Shown here in pieces: positions 17,156 through 26,663 of a DNA stretch of 64,000 nt. The number at the start of each line of letters is the position of its first letter. Positions within the stretch are counted from its first letter, which is position 1. The notes beneath the pieces are model-generated. The model was not told the DNA's origin. It saw only the letters and a program-made list of their open reading frames with translations, and did no database searches. The DNA is taken from the NCBI RefSeq assembly GCF_004339085.1, contig NZ_SMFX01000001.1:1992242-2056241 (forward strand). The letters are read 5' to 3'. The DNA is from Thiogranum longum. Its GTDB lineage: Bacteria > Pseudomonadota > Gammaproteobacteria > DSM-19610. The translations under genes and the position numbers were made by a program.

Positions 17156-17947
17156 CTAGTCTGTCTGCCCCAGCCTTCCGGCCTGTGCAAGCAGTTTTTT
17201 CTGATAACGTGATTGTACGACATCGATCGCGATCATGACGAAAATCACCAGGTAGAACGTCGACTTGCTCATCGGTGTAACCTCATAGCCAAACAGGTGC
17301 AAATGAGAGACATGACTGCCTTCTGACAACAGCATGACACCGACCAGGAACAGGATGAAAAGACCCACCACTTCATACATGCGATTCTTTTTCAGGAATT
17401 CTGTGACATGGTCTGCCAGCAAGATCATCAATATGCCACCTGCGACTATGGCTGTTGCCATGATGATGTAGTTGTCTGTCAGCGCCATGGCGCTTAGCAT
17501 GGAATCAAACGAGAACACGGCATTCATAATAATAACGGAGATCAGCACATACGCGTATGAACTTGGTTTTCGCTCGACGTGTTCTCCCGCTTCCAGCAGT
17601 ATCATGTGACTGATTTCCTTGAGCGCGGCATACAGAATAAAAATCCCGCCGACAAACACCACCACACCGTGCAGGTTGAAGTCGCCGCTGATCAGTCCTT
17701 CGATATTGATCGCGAACAGCGTGTCCTGGAACAGTGAGAGAACCTTGACCAGCAGTAACAGTAAAACCAGCCTGAGCGCGACAGCCAGCCCGATGCCCCA
17801 GCGTCGCAGTGATGACTGTCTGCCCGGTTCTACACGCTTCGATTCAAGCGAGATATACAGCAGGTTGTCAAAACCCAGTACCGCCTGCAGCATAATCAAC
17901 ATGCCGAGTGTAAACAGGTTTTCGAAAGTGAATAGTCCTTCCATCAA
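17156..17947 (-). CDS. TerC family integral membrane protein
   Basis: A 263-residue membrane protein of the TerC family, with seven to nine hydrophobic helices. The conserved acidic motifs are near the start, QAVLGFDNLLYISL, and in the middle, NAVFSFDSMLSAMAL; their Asp residues are thought to bind metal ions. Family members are linked to tellurite resistance and more recently to Mn2+ export and metal loading of secreted proteins. It is followed by the DUF2058 gene. Confidence 0.92.
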   Translation of the reverse strand: MMEGLFTFENLFTLGMLIMLQAVLGFDNLLYISLESKRVEPGRQSSLRRWGIGLAVALRLVLLLLLVKVLSLFQDTLFAINIEGLISGDFNLHGVVVFVGGIFILYAALKEISHMILLEAGEHVERKPSSYAYVLISVIIMNAVFSFDSMLSAMALTDNYIIMATAIVAGGILMILLADHVTEFLKKNRMYEVVGLFILFLVGVMLLSEGSHVSHLHLFGYEVTPMSKSTFYLVIFVMIAIDVVQSRYQKKLLAQAGRLGQTD

Positions 17948-18013
17948 TCATGGCCCCTGGTTTTTTTAGTTGATGCCGATAAACAACACGCGAGCCGCGT
18001 AACTTCATCGGGC

Positions 18014-19399
18014 TCAGATTTCACGATCCATGAACAGAATCCAGACTGCACCCTGGTCTGTCCCGCCGTCATCGTCCCCGGGTGTTCCAACCGCCAGGTC
18101 CGGCACCCCGTTATTATCCAGGTCGTCTATACCTGCAATCGCCGCTCCAAACTGATCGTCGCTATCCAGGCCTCCCTTGAAGCCGCCCGCATCCTGTGTA
18201 ATTTTCTGCCAGTCTGCGACACGGCCATCCGTTCCCATCATCAGGACCCATACCGCGCCGGCATTGCTTGCGACTTCATCATCATTCGGCGCGCCAACCA
18301 CAAGATCCGTCACACCGTCACCGTCTATGTCGCCGGCATTGGCAACCGCCGTTCCGAAACGGTCATCATTACTGAGCTTTCCGGCAAAGCCACCACCGCT
18401 GTCTGCGACACGCTGCCGCTGTCGAACCCTGCCATCGGCATCGAGAAATACTACCCAGATCTCACCCCGGTCCGTGCCACCGTCATCACCACCCGGCGCT
18501 CCGATGGCGAGATCCGGTATGCCGTCATTATCGAGGTCGCCGATACCGGCAACCGATGCACCGAACTGGTCATCGGCACTGAGGCTGCCGTCAAAGCCGC
18601 CTGCACCCTCGGTGATTTTCTGTTGGCTGGCAACCTTGCCATCGGCCTTCATCATCAGGATCCATACCGCGCCGGCGTTACTGCCACCGTCGTCATCATT
18701 CGGCGCGCCAACCGCAAGATCCGTCACACCGTCACCGTTCACGTCACCGATGTCGGCAACAGCACTGCCGAAACGATCGTCGTCGTCGAGGTTGCCGTCA
18801 AAACCTCCACCGGCATCGGTGATACGTTGCGTCTGCAAAATCGTGCCATCGGTATCCAGAAACGCTACCCGGATTTCACCCCGGTCTGCACCGCCATCGT
18901 CATTGCCGGGCATTCCTGCGGCAAGGTCGAAGACACCATCACCATCCAGGTCCCCGACACCGGCCAGTGCACTGCCGAAACGATCATCGATGGCCAGGTT
19001 TGTCCCGAGCCCGCCCGTCCCGCTGGAAAGCTTCTGCTTGATATCCACACGCCCGTCGCTGTCCATGAACAAGACCCAGGCTGCGCCCTTGTCGGCACCA
19101 CCCGTGTCATTAAAGGGCGCGCCCACCGCCAGGTCGCGGACGCCGTCTGATTCCAGGTCGCCAAGATCGGCAACGGCGCTGCCAAACCGGTCACCGTCAC
19201 CCAGGGCACCATTAAAATTGCCGCTGCTGGCAGAGATCTTCTGTTCATCTATCGTCCTGATCTGCAGACTGCTGCTCCCGCCTGATGAAAAACTCGTGTC
19301 ACCGGTCGAGCATTGCAGGACAGATGCACCCGACAGAAACAGCGTGGAGACCAGCAACAACAGTCGTGCGTAGCGGTCATTGAATTTATTCTGGCTCAT
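18014..19399 (-). CDS. Secreted FG-GAP/integrin-alpha-like propeller protein
   Basis: About 461 residues: a signal peptide (LLLLVSTLFLSGASVLQC region), then six FG-GAP repeats of about 56 residues. Each has the pattern DDRFG..VA..GD.DGDGV.DLAVGAP. The DGDGV-type loops bind calcium, and the repeats should close a beta-propeller, perhaps with a contribution from flanking sequence. Repeats 2 and 4, and 3 and 5, are more alike than neighbours, so the gene grew by copying two-repeat units. The cysteine after the signal lacks a proper lipobox. The gene overlaps the end of the antiporter gene. Possible ATG starts are 19399 and 19417. Ligand unknown. Confidence 0.85.
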   Translation of the reverse strand: MSQNKFNDRYARLLLLVSTLFLSGASVLQCSTGDTSFSSGGSSSLQIRTIDEQKISASSGNFNGALGDGDRFGSAVADLGDLESDGVRDLAVGAPFNDTGGADKGAAWVLFMDSDGRVDIKQKLSSGTGGLGTNLAIDDRFGSALAGVGDLDGDGVFDLAAGMPGNDDGGADRGEIRVAFLDTDGTILQTQRITDAGGGFDGNLDDDDRFGSAVADIGDVNGDGVTDLAVGAPNDDDGGSNAGAVWILMMKADGKVASQQKITEGAGGFDGSLSADDQFGASVAGIGDLDNDGIPDLAIGAPGGDDGGTDRGEIWVVFLDADGRVRQRQRVADSGGGFAGKLSNDDRFGTAVANAGDIDGDGVTDLVVGAPNDDEVASNAGAVWVLMMGTDGRVADWQKITQDAGGFKGGLDSDDQFGAAIAGIDDLDNNGVPDLAVGTPGDDDGGTDQGAVWILFMDREI

Positions 19400-21212
19400 T
19401 GTATTTTTCCGGGTCATCTGTTTCAGGAGACGGCTCGATCAGGCTGATGATCGTCCAGCCCGCCGTTGGTTTCAGATTATTGTCTGCGGTGTACACAAAC
19501 AGCTTTCCGCGTGGATTGATCGCGAACAATGGCACGGCCCGGCCATAGTGCTGCTTGTAGTACTCATTGAATCCAAACTCGTCGGTCAGGGCGGTACTGT
19601 GAATCTCGGCACCCTTGCTCAGCATACTGGACAATTGTGTATAACTGACATCCTCGCCAAAGGCAATGTGCCCGTAGAGGGGTTTCCCGGTCTTGGCACT
19701 GCCTTCTTTCTCCGGGGTTACCTGCAGACTATAGATATTGGTGGCGCCGAATTCTGTCCGGTAGCGCATTACCGCCAGCGCATTTTCCTCCTGCACACTG
19801 GACAGGGCCAACAGCTGCCCGATACCGACCAGGTCCAGGCGACGATCGGCATATTCAGACACGACCATGCCATAAAATGCCGGTATGTTTTCCATCATGG
19901 CGGCGCGCACATTGCTCCAGCTGGTGTCGGCAAGCAATACCCGAATATCCTGTTTTTGCAGCGCTACCGCGATCGCGCGTGCCAACGGGTTACCTCCGAC
20001 AATGAGAAAGCCCCGCGGCTCCGGTTCCGCTACACCCAGCGCCACCGCCACCAGTCGTGCCGTGACACTCTGCAGCGCTACTGTTCCTATGATAACAATG
20101 AAGGTCATGGGCACCAGCATGGAGGCCTGTTCATTTCCCTGCTGCTCCAGTTGCAGGGCAAACAGTGCAGCCACCGCCGCCGCCACAATGCCGCGCGGTG
20201 CAACCCAGGCAAGCATGGCACGCTCTCGCCAGGTCAGCGTCGATCCCCAGGTCGACACCAGGATTTTCAATGGCCGCGCCACAAACTGCATGATCAGCAG
20301 CACACCCAGCGCGCCCCAACCCAGCGCCGTCACTGCATTGAAATCAACCCGCGCCGCCAGAATGATGAACAGCCCCGAGATCAGTACAATGCTGAGTGTT
20401 TCCTTGAAATCCAGAATGCCCTCTACATTGACATCCTTCATATTCGCCAGCCAGATACCCATGACGGTGACGGTCAGCAAACCGGATTCCGCGCGCATAT
20501 GATTCGATAGTGCGAACACCCCGAACACCACCATCAGCGCCGCAGCATTATGCAAGAACTCCGGCAACCAGTAGCGACGCAATACCACACCCAGGGCATA
20601 GCCCGCGGCTGCACCAAAGACCACTCCGGTGAGAATCTGTTCCGCAAACAGCAACAGGGTATGTCCGAAAGCTGCCCCACCGCTGCCCAGGACAATGAAT
20701 TCGAACACCAGCACCGCAAGCAACGCACCGAGTGGGTCAATCACGATCCCCTCCCAGCGCAGAATATTCGCCAGGTGCGCGACAGGCCGCACTGTGCGCA
20801 GCAGGGGAATGATCACCGTCGGCCCGGTGACCACGGTTAACGCACCAAACAACAGCGCCATTTGAAAGGACGTATCCAGCAAGGTAAAGGTTGCCAGTGT
20901 GGTCACTGTCCAGGTCACCAGCATGCCGCTGCTGACCATGCGTCGCACCACATGTTCCAGGCCTTTTATTTCGCTGAAGCGCAGTGTGAGACTGCCCTCA
21001 AAGAGGATAACCGCCACCGATAGCGACACCAGGGGAAACAGCAGGTCGCCGAACAGCGCATCCGGATTGATCCACCCGTATACCGGACCCACCAGCAGAC
21101 CCGACAACAACAAAAACAGGATGGCCGGCAGTTTTACCCACCAGGCAAACCACTGGCAGGCCAGCGCCAGTACGCCAATGGCCGCAATACTCAGGACGAT
21201 GGATTCGTTCAT
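19386..21212 (-). CDS. Na+/H+ (cation:proton) antiporter with TrkA-N-like regulatory domain
   Basis: A 608-residue CPA-family antiporter. Residues 1-390 form about 12-13 helices; conserved elements include LFEGSLTLRFSEIKG, TVVTGPTVIIPLLR, and ILRWEGIVIDPLGA with the ion-binding acidic residue. The soluble C-terminus (about 395-600) starts with a Rossmann-type GFLIVGGNPLARAIAVAL motif, as in TrkA-N/RCK nucleotide-sensing domains. It should exchange Na+ or K+ for protons across the inner membrane, gated by a nucleotide. The FG-GAP gene begins inside its 3' end. Confidence 0.9.
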   Translation of the reverse strand: MNESIVLSIAAIGVLALACQWFAWWVKLPAILFLLLSGLLVGPVYGWINPDALFGDLLFPLVSLSVAVILFEGSLTLRFSEIKGLEHVVRRMVSSGMLVTWTVTTLATFTLLDTSFQMALLFGALTVVTGPTVIIPLLRTVRPVAHLANILRWEGIVIDPLGALLAVLVFEFIVLGSGGAAFGHTLLLFAEQILTGVVFGAAAGYALGVVLRRYWLPEFLHNAAALMVVFGVFALSNHMRAESGLLTVTVMGIWLANMKDVNVEGILDFKETLSIVLISGLFIILAARVDFNAVTALGWGALGVLLIMQFVARPLKILVSTWGSTLTWRERAMLAWVAPRGIVAAAVAALFALQLEQQGNEQASMLVPMTFIVIIGTVALQSVTARLVAVALGVAEPEPRGFLIVGGNPLARAIAVALQKQDIRVLLADTSWSNVRAAMMENIPAFYGMVVSEYADRRLDLVGIGQLLALSSVQEENALAVMRYRTEFGATNIYSLQVTPEKEGSAKTGKPLYGHIAFGEDVSYTQLSSMLSKGAEIHSTALTDEFGFNEYYKQHYGRAVPLFAINPRGKLFVYTADNNLKPTAGWTIISLIEPSPETDDPEKYNEPE

Positions 21213-21354
21213 TCGCGGCTCATGAACACGACCCGGTCGGCAACTGCACTATGATACCCCCTGGCAGCAAGCGCACCCGTCATTGCCTTGCGGCCCAATA
21301 GCATGCGAAAGCGCATGGTATCACGGTTGGTCAGCGTCAAATCGGCAGTTCCTG

Positions 21355-22239
21355 CTATACCCGCTTCGAATAGCGCGCCCTGGCATCAAACCGGTCCATG
21401 GGCAAAACCCCCACCAGTTTTGGATAGACTTCCCTGTTCAGGAACAGCATCTCGTCATCGACCTGGTTCTCGGGCAAGTCCCTGTACCAGGCCTTGCGGA
21501 CACCCTCACCGCCCGGTGACCAGCGATAGCCGCGCGATTTGAGCAGGTCCTTTTTCTGGAACGGTGCACGCTCCGCCCAGATACGAACATCGGTACGACC
21601 CGATCTGTCCAGCAGGCGTTTCATGACAAGCTCCCCACTGGGCAGGGTCTGGCTCAGTAATTCAATACCGGCCTGGCAATCGATGGTAGCCCGGTGGCCC
21701 TCGTAGAAGAACCCGTACTTGTAACCCAGGTACTCCAGCTTCACACCCTCGAAGCCTTCTTCATTCCAGTTGACGTCTGCAATGGAGCAGGCCCAGTCGA
21801 TATCCTCAAAGCCCGGGTAAAGTGATTCGACAAACGGCCGGTCAAAACGGGCATTGTGTGCAATAACCAGCGATGCCCCGGAAACAAAACGCGCGACCTC
21901 GTCAAGGTCTATGGACTGCCCCGCGACCATTTCATCCGTAATACCGGTGATGCTTGTGATAAACGCCGAGATCGGAACCCCGGGGTCCTGAAGCGCATTG
22001 TAGGCCGGGAGGATACGGTAAATACGTCCCTCGTCATCATACTCGAACGGTACCAGGGCCAGCTCGATGACCTTTTCGGTATCCGGGTCAAGACCGGTGG
22101 CCTCGGTGTCGAGGTAAATCCCGATGTGTTTTTCCGCGCCGGTATCTTCGTGGTAGCGCTCGACAGGTTTAAGGCGGCGGATGACCTTGTAGTCCCCCGT
22201 TGCGGTCAACTGGTCGATGAGGGTTTGGCTGGTTGTCAT
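21355..22239 (-). CDS. DnaQ-like 3'-5' exonuclease
   Basis: A 294-residue protein with a DEDDh exonuclease domain: LDTEATGLD (ExoI, 43-51) with the first Asp and Glu, VIAHNARFDRPFVES (ExoII) with the second Asp, and GHRATIDCQAGIELL (ExoIII) with His and the last Asp. The C-terminal part (about 215-294) has no recognised domain. Such enzymes trim 3' ends of DNA or RNA; they are common stand-alone proofreading- or repair-type nucleases. The gene is single. The 142 bp after it holds nothing I can name. Confidence 0.9.
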   Translation of the reverse strand: MTTSQTLIDQLTATGDYKVIRRLKPVERYHEDTGAEKHIGIYLDTEATGLDPDTEKVIELALVPFEYDDEGRIYRILPAYNALQDPGVPISAFITSITGITDEMVAGQSIDLDEVARFVSGASLVIAHNARFDRPFVESLYPGFEDIDWACSIADVNWNEEGFEGVKLEYLGYKYGFFYEGHRATIDCQAGIELLSQTLPSGELVMKRLLDRSGRTDVRIWAERAPFQKKDLLKSRGYRWSPGGEGVRKAWYRDLPENQVDDEMLFLNREVYPKLVGVLPMDRFDARARYSKRV

Positions 22240-22304
22240 GATCTGCCCTGCTGATCGTTAATATTTGTGCGTAATTTACCATACCAGGGCATATCAATGG
22301 GGCA

Positions 22305-23030
22305 TTATCGGTAGTCGCGATACACGGCCTCGACCCAGTCAAGCCCGGGACCAAGGGCATTTACCGCTGACGCCATTTCCTCCGGGAAGGCTTCCGGCCA
22401 CGTGATGCCGTACTTTTCAGGCCGGATGAAAGGCGCCAGTAATGCGGCAGCAGCCAGATCGGCCCGACTGAATTTATCCCCGGCAAGAAAACGGCTTTGT
22501 TCGAGTTGTGCGTGCAACTTGTCGACAGCGCCTGTCACTTTTTCCAGGGAGATACCTGCTGTTCGTTCGTTAATGCGCATGAATTTGCGCATAGCTTCAC
22601 GCACTTTGGGAAAAGCCAGGCGAAACATCATTTTCCTGTGCCAGGCTTGCCCGTGCGTCAACATGGGAAGGACAATATCCGTCCTGTCGAGAAAATAATG
22701 GTAACAATAGACGCGTATCTGTGGCCCGATATTTTCATCCACGTAGGCTTCCCAGCGTAGCGCCTGTTCCTCAAGTTCCGCCGACCCAGGTGTCAACGGC
22801 CTGTCGGGAAACGTTTTATCAAGATAGGTAATAATGTCACTGGAGTTCTGCACGACCCTGCCGTCATGCACCAGGACCGGCACCTCTTGCTTCGCTGCAA
22901 TCTTTTTTACTGTCTTAACGTGAAAACCGGGCAGCAAATCGATTTTTGTGTACGCCAGGCCCTTGTACTCAAGCGCCCAGCGAACTTTCTCGCAGTAGTG
23001 TGAAATCGGGAACTGGTAGAGTGTCAGCAT
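22305..23030 (-). CDS. Glutathione S-transferase family protein
   Basis: A 241-residue protein. The N-terminal thioredoxin-like domain begins LTLYQFPISHYCEKVRWALEYKG and continues QEVPVLVHDGRVVQNSSDIITYL, where the Ser/Ser pair binds glutathione. The C-terminal all-helical GST domain contains FLAGDKFSRADLAAAALLAPF. Soluble enzyme; likely to conjugate or reduce small electrophiles with glutathione. It begins 2 bp after the DUF3014 gene ends on the same strand, so the two form an operon. Confidence 0.9.
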   Translation of the reverse strand: MLTLYQFPISHYCEKVRWALEYKGLAYTKIDLLPGFHVKTVKKIAAKQEVPVLVHDGRVVQNSSDIITYLDKTFPDRPLTPGSAELEEQALRWEAYVDENIGPQIRVYCYHYFLDRTDIVLPMLTHGQAWHRKMMFRLAFPKVREAMRKFMRINERTAGISLEKVTGAVDKLHAQLEQSRFLAGDKFSRADLAAAALLAPFIRPEKYGITWPEAFPEEMASAVNALGPGLDWVEAVYRDYR

Positions 23031-23032
23031 GG

Positions 23033-23902
23033 CTATATCCTGCCCGGATTCCTGACCAGCCCCTTGCGCAATTCACGCAACTTTGCCTTGACCCTGGCGG
23101 CGTTTCGCGGGCCGATCCGGAGCAGTACTTTTTGCCCGGCTGACAATCCTTCCAGTTCCGGGTCGGCAAACAGAAACAGTACGTGCGGGCGCACCAGCGA
23201 AACCCGCCCGCCGGTATCGGGCGTTTCCAGCAGGTGGTCGATGACGTCGATCAGCCGGTCGTTGAAATAGGCCGAGGGGTAACCCTGGTCCTGGTATGCA
23301 GCCTGTATTAAAGGGTAATAATGCAGGTAGAGCGCTATGAGCTGTTGGCTGTCCAGGGCGTCCAACAGATCAATATAGGCGTTGTAACGTGCATAGTTTT
23401 TCTTGCTCAGGTAAAAACCGTTTTCGTCCTGTTCGACGATCAACTGCCCGGGTACGGACTGGTTAGCGCGGTGCTTGCTGTTCAACAAGTGCCTGCGTGG
23501 CAGGTTATCGACCGTGACGACAAATCGCCGCACGATGTGATTCAGGTTGAGTAGTGAATCCAGTGTCCGTCGGGCAGCCAGCGTGTAGAGATCCTGTCTA
23601 ATGGCGTCATCGCTGTCATCCAGCGTCGGCAACGGCTTTTCCGGTACCGGTGGTGCAGCCTCTTCGGCGGGTTTTTGCGGCAAGGGTTCCGGTTCAGCCG
23701 GTGCTGTGACAATAACCTGAGGAAGCTCCGGAACCGGGTAGCGGATCGCCGGCTCGGCTGGCTCCTCAACGGCTGGCTGCACAACGGTTTCCGGTGGCAG
23801 ATCCAGTACCTGCTCCCCGGTTTGCTGTGGCTGAAGATATTTCACCGCCACCACGATGCCCAGCACCAGTGCAACCGCAATGAGATAATCTGACTTTTTC
23901 AT
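23033..23902 (-). CDS. DUF3014 family membrane-anchored protein
   Basis: A 289-residue protein: an N-terminal membrane helix (5-22), a Pro/Glu/Val-rich linker (28-95), then the DUF3014 domain. The domain includes NHIVRRFVVTVDNLPRR, the KKNYARYNAYIDLLDALD helix, GYPSAYFNDRLIDVIDHLL and a C-terminal basic helix. The function is unknown; the layout suggests a periplasmic envelope protein. The start chosen is the ATG at 23902, placed directly before the membrane helix. Confidence 0.85.
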   Translation of the reverse strand: MKKSDYLIAVALVLGIVVAVKYLQPQQTGEQVLDLPPETVVQPAVEEPAEPAIRYPVPELPQVIVTAPAEPEPLPQKPAEEAAPPVPEKPLPTLDDSDDAIRQDLYTLAARRTLDSLLNLNHIVRRFVVTVDNLPRRHLLNSKHRANQSVPGQLIVEQDENGFYLSKKNYARYNAYIDLLDALDSQQLIALYLHYYPLIQAAYQDQGYPSAYFNDRLIDVIDHLLETPDTGGRVSLVRPHVLFLFADPELEGLSAGQKVLLRIGPRNAARVKAKLRELRKGLVRNPGRI

Positions 23903-24000
23903 ACTCAACCCGTGTCCTGATTGGCAACTGCCAGCCTTGGCGATGCTGGCCTGATTGGTATACTCAATAATACCGTTTCGCTCACCAGGAGCCACAGGCC

Positions 24001-24570
24001 ATGAAGAATCTGATAACGACCGCTTTGCTGGGCCTGTTTTTGCTCACAGCCTGCACCACGCTGACAGTACAGACCGACTATGACACAAGCTACAATTTTT
24101 CAAAGCTGAAAACCTACGCGTGGCTCGAAGACAAGCCGCCCAGCGACGATATCCGTATCAATAACAGCCTGATTATCAAGCGGGTGGTCAATGCCGTGAA
24201 TAACACGCTGCAATCCAGGGGCTACAAGCTGGTGAGCAAGGACAAGGCCGACTTTTTCGTTAACTGGTTTGGCTATATTGACAACAAGATCCAGCAGGAA
24301 ACCATTAATACCTATTACAGGCACCCGGGTTACGCGACCACCACCTGGGAGTATAGCGCCTTCTCCCGCACCTATACCTACGAATACCAGGAAGGCACGC
24401 TGATCATCGATATTCTCGACGCTACAAGCCGGCAGCTGATCTGGCGTGGCACGGGGCAGGACTATCTTGAAGAAAACGAAACACCTGAAAATATTACCGA
24501 AAGAATTAACCGTACTGTGGCCGGGATTTTGAATGCATTTCCTCCCGGGAGCCAACCGGCACGCCAGTGA
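24001..24570 (+). CDS. DUF4136 lipoprotein
   Basis: A 189-residue lipoprotein with lipobox LLTAC at 14-18. The mature domain is DUF4136: TDYDTSYNFSKLKTYAWL, LQSRGYKLVSKDKADFFVNW, GTLIIDILDATSRQLIWRGTG and a closing ITERINRTVAGIL helix. Proteins of this family sit in the envelope of many proteobacteria with unknown function. Divergent from the DUF3014 gene (98 bp apart) and convergent with the RNA methyltransferase gene. Confidence 0.88.
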   Translation: MKNLITTALLGLFLLTACTTLTVQTDYDTSYNFSKLKTYAWLEDKPPSDDIRINNSLIIKRVVNAVNNTLQSRGYKLVSKDKADFFVNWFGYIDNKIQQETINTYYRHPGYATTTWEYSAFSRTYTYEYQEGTLIIDILDATSRQLIWRGTGQDYLEENETPENITERINRTVAGILNAFPPGSQPARQ

Positions 24571-24585
24571 ATGACATATCCGGCT

Positions 24586-25449
24586 TTACGGGTTCTGGAA
24601 CTCCAGTGTTCTGAACACGATGTCGACCGTCAGATCCAGCACCTCCAGGTGGGCTGCTGCTTCCCTGCCGGCTTTATTTGTACGGTAAAAATGCGGTGTC
24701 ATTAACAGCAGGTCTGCAATTATGTGCTTGCTGATTTCACCGGTTTTGTATTGAAATGATTGTTCGTCCACGAGTGAAAAGCCCGTTTCCATGACAGGCG
24801 TGAGATCCTGCGGGCGTGACTTTTTCACTTCGCTGTAGATAACTTCTCTCAGCTCTTTCAAATGGTCCGGTCCGGGTTCGACCAGTACCAGCCTGCCACC
24901 CGGCTTGAGTATGTGCCGGAATCCTTCAAAGCTCTGGAACCCGAACACGCATAAAATGATATCGATACTGGCGGGTGTCACGGGTGGTTGCCGATTTGTG
25001 CCGACCAGCCAGGTAATCTGCCTGTTTCTTTTTGCAGCCTCGAGTATGGCTGGTTTGGATATATCCAGCCCGATAAAGGAAAGGCCGCTACTTGCACCCC
25101 TGTCCTCAAGGTATTTAAAAACCGTATCGGAGTAGTACCCTTCGCCACAGCCTGCGTCCATCAGGCTGGTTTTCCTGTTTTCGGGAACAAGTGCCGATGT
25201 TATCCGGGCCAGGCGGCTGGCGAGTGGTTCATATAGCCCGGAATTCAGGAAGCGGGCTCTCGCTGCAACCATTTCCTTGCTGTCACCCGGTTGCCTGGAA
25301 CGCTTGTGCTGAACCGGCAGCAGATTCACATAACCCTGGCGGGCGATGTCGAAGCTATGCCCATGTTCACAGCGCAACTGTTTGTCATGGCACACAAGTA
25401 GCGCGCCATCAATCGGGCAAGCCAGGTTGTGTGCATTTATACGGTTCAT
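24586..25449 (-). CDS. RlmA-like 23S rRNA guanine-N1 methyltransferase
   Basis: A 287-residue SAM-dependent methyltransferase. An N-terminal zinc-binding module starts LACPIDG and continues LRCEHGHSFDIARQGYVNLL, which is typical of RlmA. Motif I is LMDAGCGEGYYS, followed by FIGLDISKPAI. RlmA methylates a guanine of helix 35 in 23S rRNA; the family also includes antibiotic-resistance methyltransferases. I chose the ATG at 25449 with AGGA upstream. The C-terminal portion holds the usual RKSR-like SEVKKSRPQDL segment. Confidence 0.83.
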   Translation of the reverse strand: MNRINAHNLACPIDGALLVCHDKQLRCEHGHSFDIARQGYVNLLPVQHKRSRQPGDSKEMVAARARFLNSGLYEPLASRLARITSALVPENRKTSLMDAGCGEGYYSDTVFKYLEDRGASSGLSFIGLDISKPAILEAAKRNRQITWLVGTNRQPPVTPASIDIILCVFGFQSFEGFRHILKPGGRLVLVEPGPDHLKELREVIYSEVKKSRPQDLTPVMETGFSLVDEQSFQYKTGEISKHIIADLLLMTPHFYRTNKAGREAAAHLEVLDLTVDIVFRTLEFQNP

Positions 25450-25564
25450 TTGTTGTCCTGCTTGCGCCATAACAGTGGTGGTGATTATTGTAACAGTCCT
25501 GTCGCGAATGCCCTGTTGCGCGTTATACTGCACGGGAAATCAGGCCCACTTGCCAGGAACAAGG

Positions 25565-26299
25565 ATGATAGCGCGTAAAAAAGTCGTTCCACCGGTTACA
25601 CCCAAAATCGTACCGAACAATCCCCGTCAGCGGCTCACCCAGTACGGTTTGCTGCTGCTCGCATTCGCGCTCACGGCCTGGCTCGGGTACCAAGCCGGCT
25701 CTGCCCGGGTACCGGAAGACGGTAAACCACTGGTCGGGCAGTCCCAGGCATCCGGGCAACGCATTGCCGAACTTGAGAAGGAACGCAATTCACTGAAGCA
25801 GCAGGTCGCGGCGCTGGAACAAAGCGTACAGCAGGTCAACCAGGCCCTTTCCGCCGAGCGCACACGCAAACAGAAACCCGCGCAAGTGAAGGCAGTAAAA
25901 CGCCCGGCACCTGCACCCCGGCCTGTAACCACCGTAACTGAATCAGCGGGCTACTCACTGGGTCTTGAAGACATTCGTATCGAGCAGACAGATTCCGTGA
26001 GTATATTCCGCGTTGCCTTTTCCGTACTCAACGAAGCGAACAATGACGACCGGGTGACGGGCACTATCTGGGTTGCCGTCAATGGTTTTCTGGACAAGGA
26101 ACCGAAGCGGCTGTCATTCAAACGCCTGTCAGCGGACAACCGCTCGTATGTAAAGATGGGGTTTAACCGGCAACAGAACATTATGGAAGAGATTGTGCTG
26201 CCGGAAAACTTCCGCCCCAGAAATGTCCTGATAGAAGCCAAGCCCTACGGTGAGAAATATACTGGCACTTCGGAGAAAATCAGCTGGGACCCAAAGTAG
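25565..26299 (+). CDS. DUF6776-like membrane-anchored coiled-coil protein
   Basis: A 244-residue protein: a basic N-terminus, one membrane helix (about 29-46), a coiled coil (about 70-103), a Lys/Pro linker, and a C-terminal beta-rich domain (about 130-240). The last contains YSLGLEDIRIEQTD and FRVAFSVLNEANNDDRVTG. The layout matches the DUF6776 family of gammaproteobacterial envelope proteins, which have no known function. The start is the ATG at 25565 with AAGG just before it. Confidence 0.75.
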   Translation: MIARKKVVPPVTPKIVPNNPRQRLTQYGLLLLAFALTAWLGYQAGSARVPEDGKPLVGQSQASGQRIAELEKERNSLKQQVAALEQSVQQVNQALSAERTRKQKPAQVKAVKRPAPAPRPVTTVTESAGYSLGLEDIRIEQTDSVSIFRVAFSVLNEANNDDRVTGTIWVAVNGFLDKEPKRLSFKRLSADNRSYVKMGFNRQQNIMEEIVLPENFRPRNVLIEAKPYGEKYTGTSEKISWDPK

Positions 26300-26311
26300 G
26301 AACCGGTGCTT

Positions 26312-26590
26312 TTACAGCGCTTTCCCCGCCAGGGTCGGTACCTTGTCAGTACGCGTTTCCAGCTTCAGGTAACTCACCAGCCGCACACTGCCGTCTGCAT
26401 GTAATTGTTCATGGATCTTTGCAACGATGGCCAGTATGGCATCCAGCTCACCTTCGATGTTGGTTCCCGAGGCGTGGGTTTCGAGGATGAAGTCGCCGCT
26501 ATTCAATAATTCCACGACGCGCCCGATTTGTTGCCTGACTGAAACGCCTTCACCAATCGGTACAACCTGTAATTCCGCAGTAGCTTTCAT
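26312..26590 (-). CDS. MTH1187/YkoF-type thiamine-binding protein
   Basis: A 92-residue protein matching the MTH1187 (DUF77) family: AELQVVPIGEGVSVRQQIGRVVELL, the ETHASGTNIEGELDAIL motif, and VRLVSYLKLETRTDK. These small ferredoxin-like-fold proteins bind thiamine or its precursors. The start is the ATG at 26590 with GGAG seven bases before it. The EF-G terminator lies immediately upstream, so the gene is probably transcribed separately from EF-G. Confidence 0.87.
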   Translation of the reverse strand: MKATAELQVVPIGEGVSVRQQIGRVVELLNSGDFILETHASGTNIEGELDAILAIVAKIHEQLHADGSVRLVSYLKLETRTDKVPTLAGKAL

Positions 26591-26604
26591 GTCTTTTCTC
26601 CTGT

Positions 26605-26644
26605 CATAAAAAATGCCGGCGGGGTTACGCACCCGGCCGGCATT
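26605..26644 (-). terminator. Rho-independent terminator after the EF-G gene
   Basis: On the minus strand, AATGCCGGC and GCCGGCATT form a nine-pair stem (26612-26620 with 26636-26644), followed by a run of Ts. It lies 20 bp after the EF-G stop. Confidence 0.85.
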
Positions 26645-26663
26645 ATCAAAGGCCTGCGCAGCG

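Noticed and set aside
18177-19373. 398-residue open frame opposite the FG-GAP gene
   Set aside because: Made by the repeated DNA of the FG-GAP protein; Ser/Pro/Arg-rich low-complexity translation with no start signal.
19380-20510. 376-residue plus-strand open frame opposite the antiporter
   Set aside because: Antisense to a convincing membrane transporter; no similarity to a known family and no ribosome site.
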